Shown here piece after piece: positions 1-10,907 of a stretch of 64,000 nucleotides of DNA; within the stretch, counting starts at the first letter, position 1, and each line of letters begins with the position of its first letter. The notes below the pieces were generated by a model. That model had not been told where the DNA came from. It ran no database searches and worked only from the letters and a program-made list of their open reading frames with translations. The translations under genes were made by a program, and so were the position numbers. The DNA is from Orbilia blumenaviensis (Eukaryota > Ascomycota > Orbiliomycetes > Orbiliales > Orbiliaceae): NCBI GenBank assembly GCA_036872755.1, contig JAVHNS010000018.1, forward strand, positions 620,001 through 684,000, read 5' to 3'.

Positions 1-1417
1 TATTAACGTTCCTCGACGGGGTCGAACAGAAAAAAAATCCCCAGTGGTAAACCAATCAAATCAAGTCGAGGTTTAACCTACCAGTATAAAAGCTAAGTCC
101 CTTTTTCGATTCTACTTACTCAAACCTTCCCCGTTTTTTATCCCCTAAGAAGGCTGTTTTAAATTCAATACTCTAAGGTGAGATCGCGCTCTTTTCCTTC
201 GCTTTTTCCCAAGGTTTTGTGGTGTTTTGTCGATTGTCGTTCAACCTCAACTATAGTTTGGGGTTATCGATTGCTTTTGGTGTTTGTCCTGGTCTCTCTT
301 GGCGAGAAGAGCTATCAAGACAGCACCTTTTTCAGTGCCCCCAATATAGGACCTGTCTTGAAAACCTATATTTAGACGATGTTCATTATAAAAGGTATCT
401 ACTTAAGTAGGGATACGTAATCCTACACTGGTAGAAGGCTTTGCTCTATGTTCTGGTTTTGGTGAGACTGCTGTTTCGTTTCCTTGTTGTCCAGCGAGAA
501 AAAGAGAGTACGAGGCAGGGAAACGTAGACTCTACACATACCTGCCGGGAGGAGTTCACAGCTGCACAGGTACCTCCGCAACCACGGCGGAGGTTGTATG
601 TGGTTGTCTTGAGAAAACACTGGCAAAGAACCGTGTGCTATTTTTCTTCCCACTCTTCCAGGCCCGGCCCATCGCCGAGACTGAATTCTAGACCTGGCCC
701 TAGTTTGGCTCGTCCTTTGTAGCCATTGTGACAGAGGTAGGTTAATGGTCTAGTGGTAAGCGAACTGAGTCCTCATGATTTCTTCGTATGCCCAGCAACA
801 CCTCTTCACTCCAGTTGAAGGTTCTTCTTATGCCCAAACAGCGCTTTCTCTTAAGTATTCATTATCACAAAAGATGGTGAAGTGCTCGACTATTTACAAC
901 CCAATCTTCCCCCAAGCTGTTTTTACCCTCAAACCGCAATTTAATCACCTACACTCTCATGCGCAAAATTCTTATTCACATCACAGAGAACAGAAGAACC
1001 CGTGGCATATATAATACAGCATTCAAACGTTCCCGATCGAACATCGATCGGCGTCAACCCAAATCTTCGAATATCATCGGCCCATTCATTATATTTAGGC
1101 ATCGATTACTTTATTACTAGTGAGTAATTTAGTCAAGGAAATACATAGGCCCAATTTTCACTAGGTCAACCGCTTTGTAGGTGCTCTATTTTTTTTAGTT
1201 AATGTGAATTGTGAGCTTTCGACCTTACCAACGGCCAGCCTGACACCATAGCGTGCCAGGTGAAGCGCCACATGCCACTAAGCTAAGTCGTGCCTCATCA
1301 AATGTTACACAAGCTATCACGCCGCTCAGGGAAACAGGCTCGACCCACCTCGTGTGCGAAGAGAATTGGCGATGCACCTCCTGAATCTAGCCCTGTCTTG
1401 AGATTGGCTGATTTCGG
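1..1417. other. intergenic, no convincing gene
   Basis: No open frame here begins with ATG and looks protein-like beyond about 80 codons. Around 733-770 the text resembles the first half of a tRNA (a D-arm-like TGGTCTAGTGGTAAG), but no matching T-arm (GGTTCGA-type box) follows at the right distance, so I do not call a tRNA. The rest is unremarkable AT-rich spacer. Confidence 0.5.
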
Positions 1418-1711
1418 TCAAATTTCTCGAACCGACCGTAACAGAGGATCGGGTGATTGCGGGTAGGGCATGTGTTTGCCGGTTTTATCTTCTCGCTTGT
1501 TTGTTTCGAATTGAACGGCTTTCTTCCCCCAGGTCTTTCGGGCGTATTTAGCTATAGAGAGGCTTAAGACATCTGGATGAATCCCGGGTCCCTTGTTAAG
1601 AAACTCGTCATTCAAATGTATAAACTCTACTGCCTCCTGCTTACTAACAAGACCACTCCTGCTCCTATTCTCTGACACAATTTTCGTTACTTTTGAATTC
1701 TCATAACCCAT
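1418..1711 (-). CDS. hypothetical small protein (weak)
   Basis: A single-exon frame of 97 codons starts with a true ATG at 1711 and ends at 1418. The product is hydrophilic and rich in Lys, Ser and Glu, with no signal peptide, membrane span or motif I recognise. Composition looks plausibly protein-like, with no low-complexity runs. It could be a remnant or the last exon of a larger gene. There is no supporting neighbour or family match, so this is a weak call. Confidence 0.25.
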   Translation of the reverse strand: MGYENSKVTKIVSENRSRSGLVSKQEAVEFIHLNDEFLNKGPGIHPDVLSLSIAKYARKTWGKKAVQFETNKREDKTGKHMPYPQSPDPLLRSVREI

Positions 1712-1852
1712 TACAAATCTTTACACATCTCATCTTATATTCGGGCACGTCGCAGCTCTTTCACCTTCTTCGCCCTGCTAGCTTTGCGGTCTCACAAGAC
1801 CTGTGTTGTGCTGGGTGTACCAGCCAAAGAGCTCAGGCTGAGGTTTCAACTT

Positions 1853-1897
1853 TGTGTTGTCTGGTTCCGCCTGGTCTCGTTGGAACCAGACAACACA
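1853..1897. repeat. hairpin copy of a dispersed GGTCTCGTTGGAACCAG repeat
   Basis: TGTGTTGTCTGGTTCC (1853-1868) and GGAACCAGACAACACA (1882-1897) are exact reverse complements, 16 bp each, with a 13 bp loop. The right arm plus loop (1873-1896) recurs base for base at 4344-4367 and 8086-8109, and a variant lies at 33090-33143. This is a short foldback repeat family; its function is unknown. Confidence 0.8.
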
Positions 1898-2274
1898 TGT
1901 GGCCCTCCTCGGCACTAAGAGACGAATGCCGGTTTAATGCACATATAACAGACTAACCCTATGCGGCTAGCGAATTTGAGGATTTTGATGTTCTAATATC
2001 TACCCCACCAAAAGTATCCTATCGAAACAAATTTTGAGAGCCTTGGTGATTGACACCGAGAAATCCTACCACGGCATACGAGGGTGAAAAGTTGGATGCA
2101 TACATTGGTGTTTGAAAATGCAACCAGCCTACAATCTGCACAACTTCTGAGAATATAAAGCCAGCTAGGGAGAGCATTACTCTTTCTTCGCCAGCATCTT
2201 TTCCCTATATCCAAAACTTAACAGATACTCACGTCTCTCTATCTCCTACTAATAGATAATATTCTAACTCTACA

Positions 2275-3001
2275 ATGGACACCGGGCCTCTTTTTTTCGA
2301 AACAAGCCTCAGACTCATAGTCTTTGCCCTTTGTGTTGTTGCAAACCTAGGCATCAGCATGGTAATCTGGCAGGAGAAGGTTATCAAGACACTCCCAAGC
2401 TCTCCCCTACACGGTCATTTTTCGTATCGAAGATTACCTACAATAAATTCGATACAAACTAACCTGAAGGTTCAATAATAGAAAAATAAAATGACCTTTC
2501 TACAAATCCTAGAGCTCGCTCGCTCTACTCTTACCGAATCGATATGGATGGCTGTCGCGGCGTTGTACTTGCTTCACTGTATCCGGCATGGTCCCTGCAT
2601 AAATCCCAAGGCACACAACAACCAAGATTCTTCATCCCGGGCCCGCTCCTCGAGAGGATCTGCCAGGTATGACTACCCCATGCATTTTTATCGGAAAACC
2701 TCCCCTAAACTTTTGCAGAAGCACGAGCAGTGCTAGCAGCGACAGTTCCACCACATCCAGAAGCTCCAAAACCTCGACCGATTCCGATGATTCCAACATT
2801 AGTTACATCTCCGTGTCTTCAACCACTATCTCCATTGTCAACCACAACACAAACCCTCCAAGCCTCACCCTCCAGCGGTATATTGCCACCTATGACTACC
2901 AATTTGAAGCTGACCTGGGAAGGATGCAGGGGATGCAGTTCTTGGACCCTGTGACAGAAATGTATCTGCGCAGGGCTTATCCTAATCAATACCATGGGTG
3001 A
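2275..3001 (+). CDS. 190-aa membrane protein, paralog of the gene at 6904 (three exons)
   Basis: Exons 2275-2379, 2482-2666 and 2719-3001 join in frame to give 190 residues. The first intron has a GTTATC donor and a clear ACTAAC branch site; the second is 52 bp with GTATGA...TTGCAG. Two hydrophobic segments are visible, at about residues 11-32 and 52-68. A Ser/Thr/Asp-rich stretch (about 95-135) and a C-terminal tail without recognisable motif follow. Length, both intron positions, both intron phases and the order of segments match the gene at 6904-7647, which is the main support for this model. A TATAAAG box lies about 115 bp before the ATG. I do not recognise the family. Two membrane passes with a serine-rich tail would suit a surface or endomembrane protein, but that is inference. 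Confidence 0.72.
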
Positions 3002-4313
3002 AATATGGGTCCGGATAATTCGACTATATATTTATGAGATACGGAAACGGTCGGGTAGCGTGTATTTGACGACTTACGAAATATGAAGCAAGCGATGGAG
3101 CAAACCACAAAATGTTTTTACCGGATTAATTTATCACAATTTCTATCTTCTTTTTTTTTTTCTACTTGGGCGAGACCGTGCACATTATCATTCATTACTT
3201 TTGGAAGATAAAAAAAAGAAGCTTTACTCGCTATGTTTGACCTGTTAAGGCATTCTCACCTAGTTATTTTGAAAAGAAAGTATTTTCTCTTACAACTGGG
3301 ACCGAGACTACCCTTCATATATTGTATGGCACTTTATTTTTATTTTCAACTGGATTATTTGACGCGTTTATATTTCAAGGGTTCATAGCAACATGATTAA
3401 AGTGCAAATGAGTTGTCTCGTAAACCGAGGAAAGGTTGATTTGACTACGGATATATTTTATCACGCAAAATGCCCAACTCTCAAGCAGGAATAAAGAAAC
3501 TATGCAGCTGTGCAAGGCTTCTAACATGGAGTAGTTTTTAGCAGCTAAAGGACTCTATGCTGGTAAGAAAGAATTTCTGCCTAAATTAGACAAAAATTAC
3601 AAAATCCGCTCTATTTACGATGTTTTATACTACTAGAAAATCGGCTGCGAGTTTATAAGCACAAATACGAAAAGTATAGGAAAGAAGTGGCTTCGCAGCG
3701 CCCATATTCGCCCGACGACAAGCAGGCGAAGGTCTAATGGTCTCTAGCCGCAACACATGGGCGAATGGGACGCCATTTCTGGTTTGCAAACTAGAGCGAA
3801 ACTCGTTCCGCCACAGCGCCACAATGTTGGTTTCAATGGAGTGGTTTGTTGCACAAATAAAAAGGGAGACGTTCCTAGTTAGGCGAGATAGTACTACATT
3901 TCCGGATCATAACTAGGCACGGGGGTGACAGAAAAACAGAAACAAGAATACAAATTTTGGGTGGAATTTTGTTAATAAGCGTTCGTTTTTTGTTTCGCTT
4001 TTAGTGTCACCCCGATGCTAGGTAACTTGTGCATTTTCTTTTTGCTTCTCTTCGCGCTTTCCCAAGTTATCACGGGGTGGCAAAAAAGAAGCAAAATACC
4101 TAGGTACTTAGTGTGTTGGCCGTATTTTACTTCCACTTGTAACCTGCGGGGATAGTCGAAGCGGAACAACGCCGTTATAAATACACGTCACTGGTCTCAT
4201 TGGCGTCTCCTCCCACAATTTTTTTCTGCAACACATAACGCAAAACATCCCTTACTGGCCTCGCAGGTGCCAGAAGCAACGCAAAGTCAAAACTTACTCT
4301 ATTGCCCAGAAGT
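3002..4313. other. intergenic with one dispersed repeat copy
   Basis: No gene is supported. At about 3910-3950 lies a copy of a dispersed motif (GTGACA, A-rich, CAGAAACAAGAATA) also present near 5699-5730 and 11571-11600. The remainder is AT-rich spacer with short T runs. Confidence 0.5.
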
Positions 4314-4368
4314 GGTCTCGTTTGGTCTCGTTGGGTCTCGTTTGGTCTCGTTGGAACCAGACAACACA
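4314..4368 (+). repeat. 10-bp tandem repeat leading into dispersed hairpin arm
   Basis: GGTCTCG recurs at 4314, 4324, 4334 and 4344, an exact 10 bp period with TTT or TTG spacers. The last unit runs straight into GGAACCAGACAACACA, the arm of the hairpin family seen at 1853-1897. It sits just outside the left end of the inverted-repeat element at 4391. Confidence 0.8.
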
Positions 4369-4390
4369 AAGTCGAAAGTCTTACCATAAC

Positions 4391-6100
4391 TACCGTAGGG
4401 GGTTTGGGTACTTTTCTAGGACTGCTTCCAAATATTAAACCATTTTAAAAACAAATCAAGCCGTCTTATCTTCTTTCGAATCGTTATTTATACTGTTTTA
4501 AGTTCCCTTTTTTCTATAAACCGTCTTGAGAAAGCAGCCAAAACCCCATACGGTAGACTCCGTTTATCATTACTGGGGACGCCCCAACTGCGCATCGCCG
4601 TACTTAAACCCAACCGAGGAACCAGCGACTTGCCAAGAACGCCAAGATACAACACATCTTTTTAGACCTCCACCAGCATTTTTTGGTGTAAGACGGTACA
4701 GGCACCGAGGGTTACTTAGAACCCGACTTATCAGTCGGGTATATTTCGAAATTGGTGTCATTACCAACCCTGTATCAGCTTATTGGACCTCCGAATCCTC
4801 CACAATAATATTTCTTCGTTCTTTGCTGGCCAAATTCTTCTTTCTTTCTTTCTAAGAGGTTCCTGATCAACCTTAAAACATTAGGTGTGTACACTATATT
4901 CAGGAATTATTGATCGGTTCCAGAGGGCACGATCCTCTTGCTTAGGATACACGTGCAGTGTCCTGTCACTAGTCTCCAAGACCCAGAGGACATTGGGACG
5001 TATATACGTCTATAAATTTATGAATATTTGCTTTATTCGCGAGTTTTCACCCTGCCCCTTAAGAGACTTGTTAGAGCGAAGTACAATTGTAACCACAACT
5101 AGCTTTGCTGTATCTGATCAGGCCTGCATAACCTTAGCAAGGACCCCCTCTTTGTAAGGGGCTGCTTCGTAGGTTCAGAGCAGCTAGTCCGCCAACGGTA
5201 GGGTTAATTGTATATCTATGCCTATATACAACCAGATCGGGCTTGCAGCTTCAATTTGGCCTATTGGCAGATTTCAACTTCATAGTGATGTACCTTTCTT
5301 TGGCAAGATTATATCAGACAGGAGCACCGCAGACGATTGCTCAACTACCAAGAAGATAACTAATTAAGCCTGGATTCGTTCCTCGACAGGAGCCATTTCC
5401 TCAACCTCGTTCTACGCGCTATTCAAAACAACTTGTTCAAGTCTATCAGGCTCTTTTAGTAAGTAAGCCTTTCTATTTACATGTAATCTTTTTATAATAC
5501 CATGTTTGAGGTTCCCCTCCAGGTAAATTTGCTGTGTGATGCTCTGCCTCGTGTTCACGTGACTTGATTGGAGCCCGCGCTGGTGGACTAATCAAGAGGG
5601 TCATGCATCGGATTACACCACTCTAATCACTCGTATGATGCTTACACGAGCACGATTTTGGGAGGGCTTCCTGTTATTGATAACTCGGTATCCTGGCACT
5701 CGGGTGACAAAAACAGAAGCAAGAATCGAACAACACACTAACGTCTTCAACCCATCCGCGAGATGTCCCCACAACCCAAAATGCTCAAAATGGTTATGGG
5801 GCAGAGATTGGTTGCCCAGCCAGTCTGCCCAGCCTGTGCTGCTCAAATTGGTGCCCACCACTACTTCAGCTGGGCCCCCAACTCTGACCTGTAAACCACC
5901 CAACCCACCAGCGTCCTGCCCACCAGCTGCCCATCTACCGTACGGGGTTTTGGCTGGTTTCTCAAGACGGTTTATAGTAAAAAGGGAACTTAAAACAGTA
6001 TAAATAACGATTTGGAATTGAATAAGACGGCGTGCCTTCTTTTTAAAATGTTTCAATATTCGGAAGCAGTCCCAGAAAAGTACCCAAACTCCCTACGGTA
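4391..6100. mobile_element. 1.7-kb element with ~167-bp terminal inverted repeats, no transposase
   Basis: The sequence 4391-4557 reappears as its reverse complement at 5934-6100. The match is high but imperfect (by eye well over 80 percent) and both ends terminate in TACCGTAGGG. The interior of about 1.4 kb has no frame that resembles a transposase; the open frames at its two ends are the repeat arms themselves. Inside are a compact hairpin ACCCGACT/AGTCGGGT near 4729-4750 and a copy of the GTGACA...CAGAAGCAAGA dispersed motif near 5699-5730. This is the form of a non-autonomous DNA transposon (large MITE or foldback type). The target duplication is not certain; TA is possible. Confidence 0.75.
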
Positions 6101-6239
6101 CCTACTCACAGACACTATTACATTCATAACTTCATAACCTGCCACTCAATTCGCCCAAATCAAACAGCAAAAACGTAGCATGCACCACTCTCTATAACCT
6201 GTCTAAATTACAAAAAGTTTCAGCATCATTTCACAACAT

Positions 6240-6470
6240 ATATACCACTTACAGTAAATTTTTTGATTGTTCACCAGATTAAAAACATTCAATTTATTGT
6301 TATTTAATATGATAACTATTTATATAATTTTCAATAATATAAATAAAAATTAAAAATTAGAATTTTAATATTATATAATTATTAAATTTATATTTTTATT
6401 ATTTTTTTTAACAAAGTTATGATTGTTTTCATAAAGATATATTTTATTATACAAATTTTGGTGTAGTTTT
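6240..6470. other. very AT-rich tract
   Basis: A stretch of nearly pure A/T with runs of ATTTTTATAAT type text, no frame and no tandem unit. It lies just beyond the right end of the inverted-repeat element. It may be a decayed repeat or a region hit by C-to-T mutation (RIP), which cannot be told from one copy. Confidence 0.5.
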
Positions 6471-6903
6471 GTGGTTATCTCACTTAGTAGGTGCATCTTG
6501 CGGATGGCTTGAAAACGTTATATATGTTTTTGTCACATCTTTCCCCGTTACGCAGTGGGGCATGGGTCACCCCAAGATATTGTCTAGGCGGACGGTAGCA
6601 GGGGCATCCAGGCCCGCATTAAAATTCTGTCGAATAGACGAAGAAGGAACGAATCAAGAAAAAAAAAAGAAAAAACAAAAATGAAAGAAAGTGGTGGTGT
6701 GGGCATAATTCCAGGACCCCAAATTCCCACTTATTCCTAGCTTTCATCTAGCTACTCGCAACTCATATATAAAGCCCCTTCTTACCCAAACTGACTTCAG
6801 TGGCATCCACAACGAACATTACCCACGAGTTTTGTTTTGGTTAATAAGCACCTTTTAATTTTATTCTCCCTCGCACCAACTTAGCTTACAGCAGGCCCAA
6901 AGA

Positions 6904-7647
6904 ATGACTAGGTGGCTTTTTTCTACTAATTCAAGCTCAAGACTTGTTCTTGCAGTGTCCGCCGCCTGCGGTTTAAAGCTGGCCATAATGATCCCCATCT
7001 GGGCGCAGAAGGTATATTTTTAACATGACCACATCTCCCCAGGTCCCCAAAATATACAGACTTCATAAATTGTCTAGCGGCTCGATCGACTTTTACTAAA
7101 CCAAAGCATTCCCTGGAACAGGCTAGCAAAACCTCCTTCCTCGACTTCCTTGCTTTTGCAAACACTATGTTGACCGATGCGATGCTATTTTTCTTCGCCG
7201 CCTATGCCCTCATCCACTATCTTCGCGGTTACAACCTATGTTCGCATCAAAGGAAACGTATGGATGCCTCTTCTACTACATCAACGATTAGCGGTTTGTC
7301 AGCGGGAAATATTCGCTCTATTAGGTGGGTAACTGGGATCTATTTAACCTGGAAATTTGGACAAATAGTTAAAACATTCATATAGAAGCACCAGAAGCGA
7401 CAGCGGCGGATCTAGAAGTAGTCGCACTTCCATTCCTTCGACTACCACCTCCATTGCTTCGACTACTGCCTCCATTGTCGACCACCGTACTCGTATATCT
7501 ATCCCAATGTCTACATTCTTGAGGGGCCAGGATGACTACTTTGGAACCGCCAGGGGCATGGTTGAGGGTAACTTTGGGGAGTTTGGCGGTGCACAGTTTA
7601 CGGACACCACTCTCGATCACGGCGTTCCGCAATCTCTGTTGGAGTAG
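6904..7647 (+). CDS. 190-aa membrane protein, paralog of the gene at 2275 (three exons)
   Basis: Exons 6904-7011, 7122-7324 and 7386-7647 join in frame to a 190-residue product, the same length as the gene at 2275. Intron 1 (110 bp, GTATAT...ACAG, with TACTAAAC upstream of the acceptor) falls in phase 0 after a Trp-Ala-Gln-Lys motif, matching Trp-Gln-Glu-Lys in the other copy. Intron 2 (61 bp) splits an Arg codon in both genes, followed by Ser-Thr. Hydrophobic segments lie at about residues 13-32 and 55-70, then a Ser/Thr-rich stretch. The C-terminal tails of the two paralogs have diverged strongly. A TATATAAAG box precedes the ATG by about 130 bp. No known family recognised; short length and fast divergence suggest lineage-restricted genes. 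Confidence 0.72.
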
Positions 7648-9579
7648 GAGGAAGAGTTGGTGTGAACCACAAGTATAAACCTTCTTAAGTGTTACTGGGA
7701 TTCCGGATGGGACGAGCGCGAGGGGTTGGATATTGATTTAAAGTTTTTGGTCATAGTGGAGGTTGCATGGTTTTGCTGTTAATTGTCTTTTATAACGACC
7801 TTCTTTTCATATATATACTCTGAACGGCTTATGCAGTGGTTGTTTCGTAAACCAACCTCTACTAAGTGGCCCAGGTAGCAGCATTGTTCTTTCCCATTTA
7901 CAATACTCATTTTCGTCATGATATATTATCCTCTTTGAAGTCTGGCCGATTCTTGTTTCCAAAAGCTTATGATCCCGTGTGCCCAGCTTGCTTGCTTATG
8001 CTCTTAAACGTTAGCGCAGATTCCAAAAAGTGTTGATTAACAAATTTAGATACCGAGGTGAACATCAAACAAAACATGTTAACCTGGTCTCGTTGGAACC
8101 AGACAACACGGATGTTAACCTCTTCTTCATCCAAGGGAATGGCTTCCAAAACTACCTACCCGTGCTACCCAAGATTGGGTTGAAAAAGAAAGCTCTGGCT
8201 TGAGTGGCGGATTGACCCGGGGATCCTTCGCCCGGTAGGTGCTCAGCCCTGTCCCATTTGTTGGCCCAGTTTCGGCTGGACAACCAATTTTGCCGGTCTC
8301 ATTTCTGGTTCTACAGTCTGCGGCGCAACTAAGATTGCGCCCGCCCCTGTAGCCCAGGAGCCGTGTCAGTCGGGTTTAGCTAGTCCCCAGATGACTCCAG
8401 GTCTGTGGACTCTTGAATTTTCTGTTAATTCTGGCACTAACTACTGCTAGTTTGGTTCTACGCTTCATTTGGAGCTTACAGTTAAATGTAATTCTCAAGT
8501 CAGGTTGTGGCTCTAGATATACAGTCTGGTTCGCAATGAACATATTTTTGATCCGTGGTTGGTTCTACAACCTACGTCGTCCTTTTGGTCTATGGTCGTC
8601 TCGTGAACTAGCCTTTTAAATCGTAAAGCGACCCTGTCTGCGATCGGTTTTGGGTGTATCGATCTACAGCCAGTTTGCAGTTCCGGCTGATGTGGTGCTG
8701 ATAGCTCTGGTCTTGTGCAGCATGCAACCAGTTTCCCAGTTTCTCATTTTTTCCTGTTCCTGACCAATTTTGCCCATACCTGGTCTTAGGGTCCTGTCCT
8801 TTTTTTCTTTTTGCCGCTGGCGTTCTTTATTGTCTTGTTTCGTTTTGTTCCGCTCCCTTCCCTTCAATTTTCCCATCGAGAGATAACGAATCTTCCAAGG
8901 CGATATATCGATCCGTCGATACATGCGCATTGCCTCTACCGCTCAGCGGCCCGACTCTAGCGGCGCTACAACATGCCTGCTTTCCGTTTCCGCATATCAG
9001 CTTTGCGATGCAAGATATGAAGACGCATCGCAGTAATACGGCAACCCAGTACAAAAGTAGACGCACATCATAATTGTGCGGTTTCGCGGGACAGAGCCCG
9101 TGGCACGAGCTCCGGGGAGCTCCCTATGCCAAAACGATGTGTGGAAAGCCTTGCGAGTAGCATTACGCATGTCACGTAAGATAAGACGTTTTTGGGTGGC
9201 CCGTTGTTAAGATGTTCGAGCTATTTTGTGCTCATGAAAGCAAGCATTCGGGAGGGAAGGCTGGGTTGAAATAGTGCAGCCTACACATTTCGCGTTGTTA
9301 TACAACACACAGTGCTAAGTTTCTGAAAGACTAGTATGGAATCGGGTCATGGAATTCCTTCAAATCTCACTTTTATATCTGTGATTTACATACTGTCAGC
9401 ATACCTGAGATCATTCTAGAAAGCAAGCCCTAAGCCGGAAGAATCTAGAAAAGTTTTGTAGGCTAATGCTAGTTCCCCTGCCAGCTCGGCCTAAGCTTGA
9501 GCTTAAGTTAAGCTAACAAAGATAATACAACAGTGCAAGATATGCGTTACACCCTTTACCTTTCTCTCAGAAAAGGATA
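7648..9579. other. intergenic with a dispersed repeat copy
   Basis: No supported gene. GGTCTCGTTGGAACCAGACAACAC at 8086-8109 is an exact copy of the 24-bp repeat found at 1873 and 4344. It is bracketed by TGTTAAC (8077-8083) and GATGTTAAC (8111-8119). The stretch 8200-8650 is richer in G+C and may be an eroded mobile element, but no ends were found. Confidence 0.45.
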
Positions 9580-9611
9580 GACCGACCGACCGACCGACCG
9601 ACCGACCGACC
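9580..9611 (+). repeat. (GACC)8 microsatellite in a 5' leader
   Basis: Eight perfect GACC units end 15 bases before the ATG of the F-box gene at 9627, so the repeat probably lies in that gene's untranslated leader or core promoter. Repeat number is likely variable between strains. Confidence 0.9.
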
Positions 9612-9626
9612 AAAAAAGTAACAGCA

Positions 9627-10907
9627 ATGTCTGTCCAACGAGTCTTTCAAATCTCAGAGCTTCTGGGACAGATACTCTCCTATCTTGATCCTCTATGCCT
9701 CATACGCCTCCGATCGGTCTCCAAATCCTTCAATTATGCGATCTTTACATCACCACCACTCTCCTTTTACACTGGTAACGGCCTCATATACGGCAAACAT
9801 TACGCATCAGAAGAGACCCCCCAACTCTCAGAAAACTCAATCTTTACACCGATGGGGCTGCATATCCTCTCTGGCTTCTGGAAGCAATTGACACCACATA
9901 TCATACGCATTCCTAGCCTGGGTCCCAGCATCCCTAAAAGCAAACAAAAAGGCCGTCGTGGTGCCAAAGTAAATCCCATCAAGAACGTCAACCGGTCTGG
10001 GCTCCTGGCTCACATCAATTCCATCTACGCAACCTTTATGCCTGCGTTCACGAAATTCCAGATGCTAAATCCACGAATCCGTGTCAAAACATGGAAGTTT
10101 GAGAAAAGCGAACACTGGCGTCAGCTCGATATTCCATCGACGGGGGAATTCGATAGGGTTTTCTTTCCGATGTCCCGTCATCCGGTCTACAAGGAGTATC
10201 TGCCCTTTAGAATTCTTGTGGACATGTTGACGTTTGTTTATGAGTTTGCACTGGAGGAGGGAGAGGGTGGAAGTGGGGTAGGATTGTGGGATATCTTTGC
10301 CAAGTTTGAGGTTGAGGCTATCGTGTGCGAGGAGGAGGAAGAAGAAGAAGAAGACAAGGAGGGGAGTGATGGAGAGAAAGATGATGGGGAAGATGAGGAA
10401 GAGGATGGTAGTGACAAAACTGAAAGCCTCTATGAGGAAGATAGTGGTGAAGAGTCTGGAGACGAGACGGAGAGCGAAATCGAAGAAGATATTGAATTCT
10501 CTTTTAACGAGGGCGACCCACACATCTCCTTCGACGACCCCGGCCCTTCAAACTATATCAACGAAGCCGACCTCTATCTTTATAATAACAGTACCGTGGA
10601 TTGGTGGTATGAAGACGAAGAGGAGGAGTGGCGATCATCCCGTGCCAGAGAGAAGAAGCGCCTCGAAAGGAATAGGGCGAGGTACAAGCGCGCTAGGTTA
10701 TCGAAAAAGTATTCTAAGATATTGAAACTCACCAAGAAAGAGACTTCAACCGACTGGAAAGCGTGTTCGGGATGCGAGAAAGTCATGGACACCATTATGT
10801 TTGGAGGCTGTAGGCCATGGGGGCTTGATGTTGCAAATTCTCCAGTTACTGGCGATTTTCCTTCCAGCATACGTCGCTACGTAATTCGGCCAGAGCGTCA
10901 CATCTAA
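9627..10907 (+). CDS. F-box protein with long acidic region
   Basis: A single exon encodes 426 residues from ATG 9627. Residues about 6-50 have the F-box pattern (Ile-Ser-Glu-Leu-Leu, Ile-Leu-Ser-Tyr-Leu-Asp, Leu-Ile-Arg-Leu-Arg-Ser-Val-Ser-Lys-Ser-Phe). F-boxes recruit substrates to SCF ubiquitin ligases by binding Skp1. Residues about 235-300 are almost entirely Glu, Asp, Gly and Ser, followed by a basic stretch (about 340-370) rich in Arg and Lys, so the protein may be nuclear. No leucine-rich or WD repeats are seen, so the substrate-binding part is unrecognised. Near the C-terminus is a CxxC motif (Ala-Cys-Ser-Gly-Cys). It stands alone, with large spacers on both sides. The F-box call is by motif; the target is unknown. 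Confidence 0.8.
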   Translation: MSVQRVFQISELLGQILSYLDPLCLIRLRSVSKSFNYAIFTSPPLSFYTGNGLIYGKHYASEETPQLSENSIFTPMGLHILSGFWKQLTPHIIRIPSLGPSIPKSKQKGRRGAKVNPIKNVNRSGLLAHINSIYATFMPAFTKFQMLNPRIRVKTWKFEKSEHWRQLDIPSTGEFDRVFFPMSRHPVYKEYLPFRILVDMLTFVYEFALEEGEGGSGVGLWDIFAKFEVEAIVCEEEEEEEEDKEGSDGEKDDGEDEEEDGSDKTESLYEEDSGEESGDETESEIEEDIEFSFNEGDPHISFDDPGPSNYINEADLYLYNNSTVDWWYEDEEEEWRSSRAREKKRLERNRARYKRARLSKKYSKILKLTKKETSTDWKACSGCEKVMDTIMFGGCRPWGLDVANSPVTGDFPSSIRRYVIRPERHI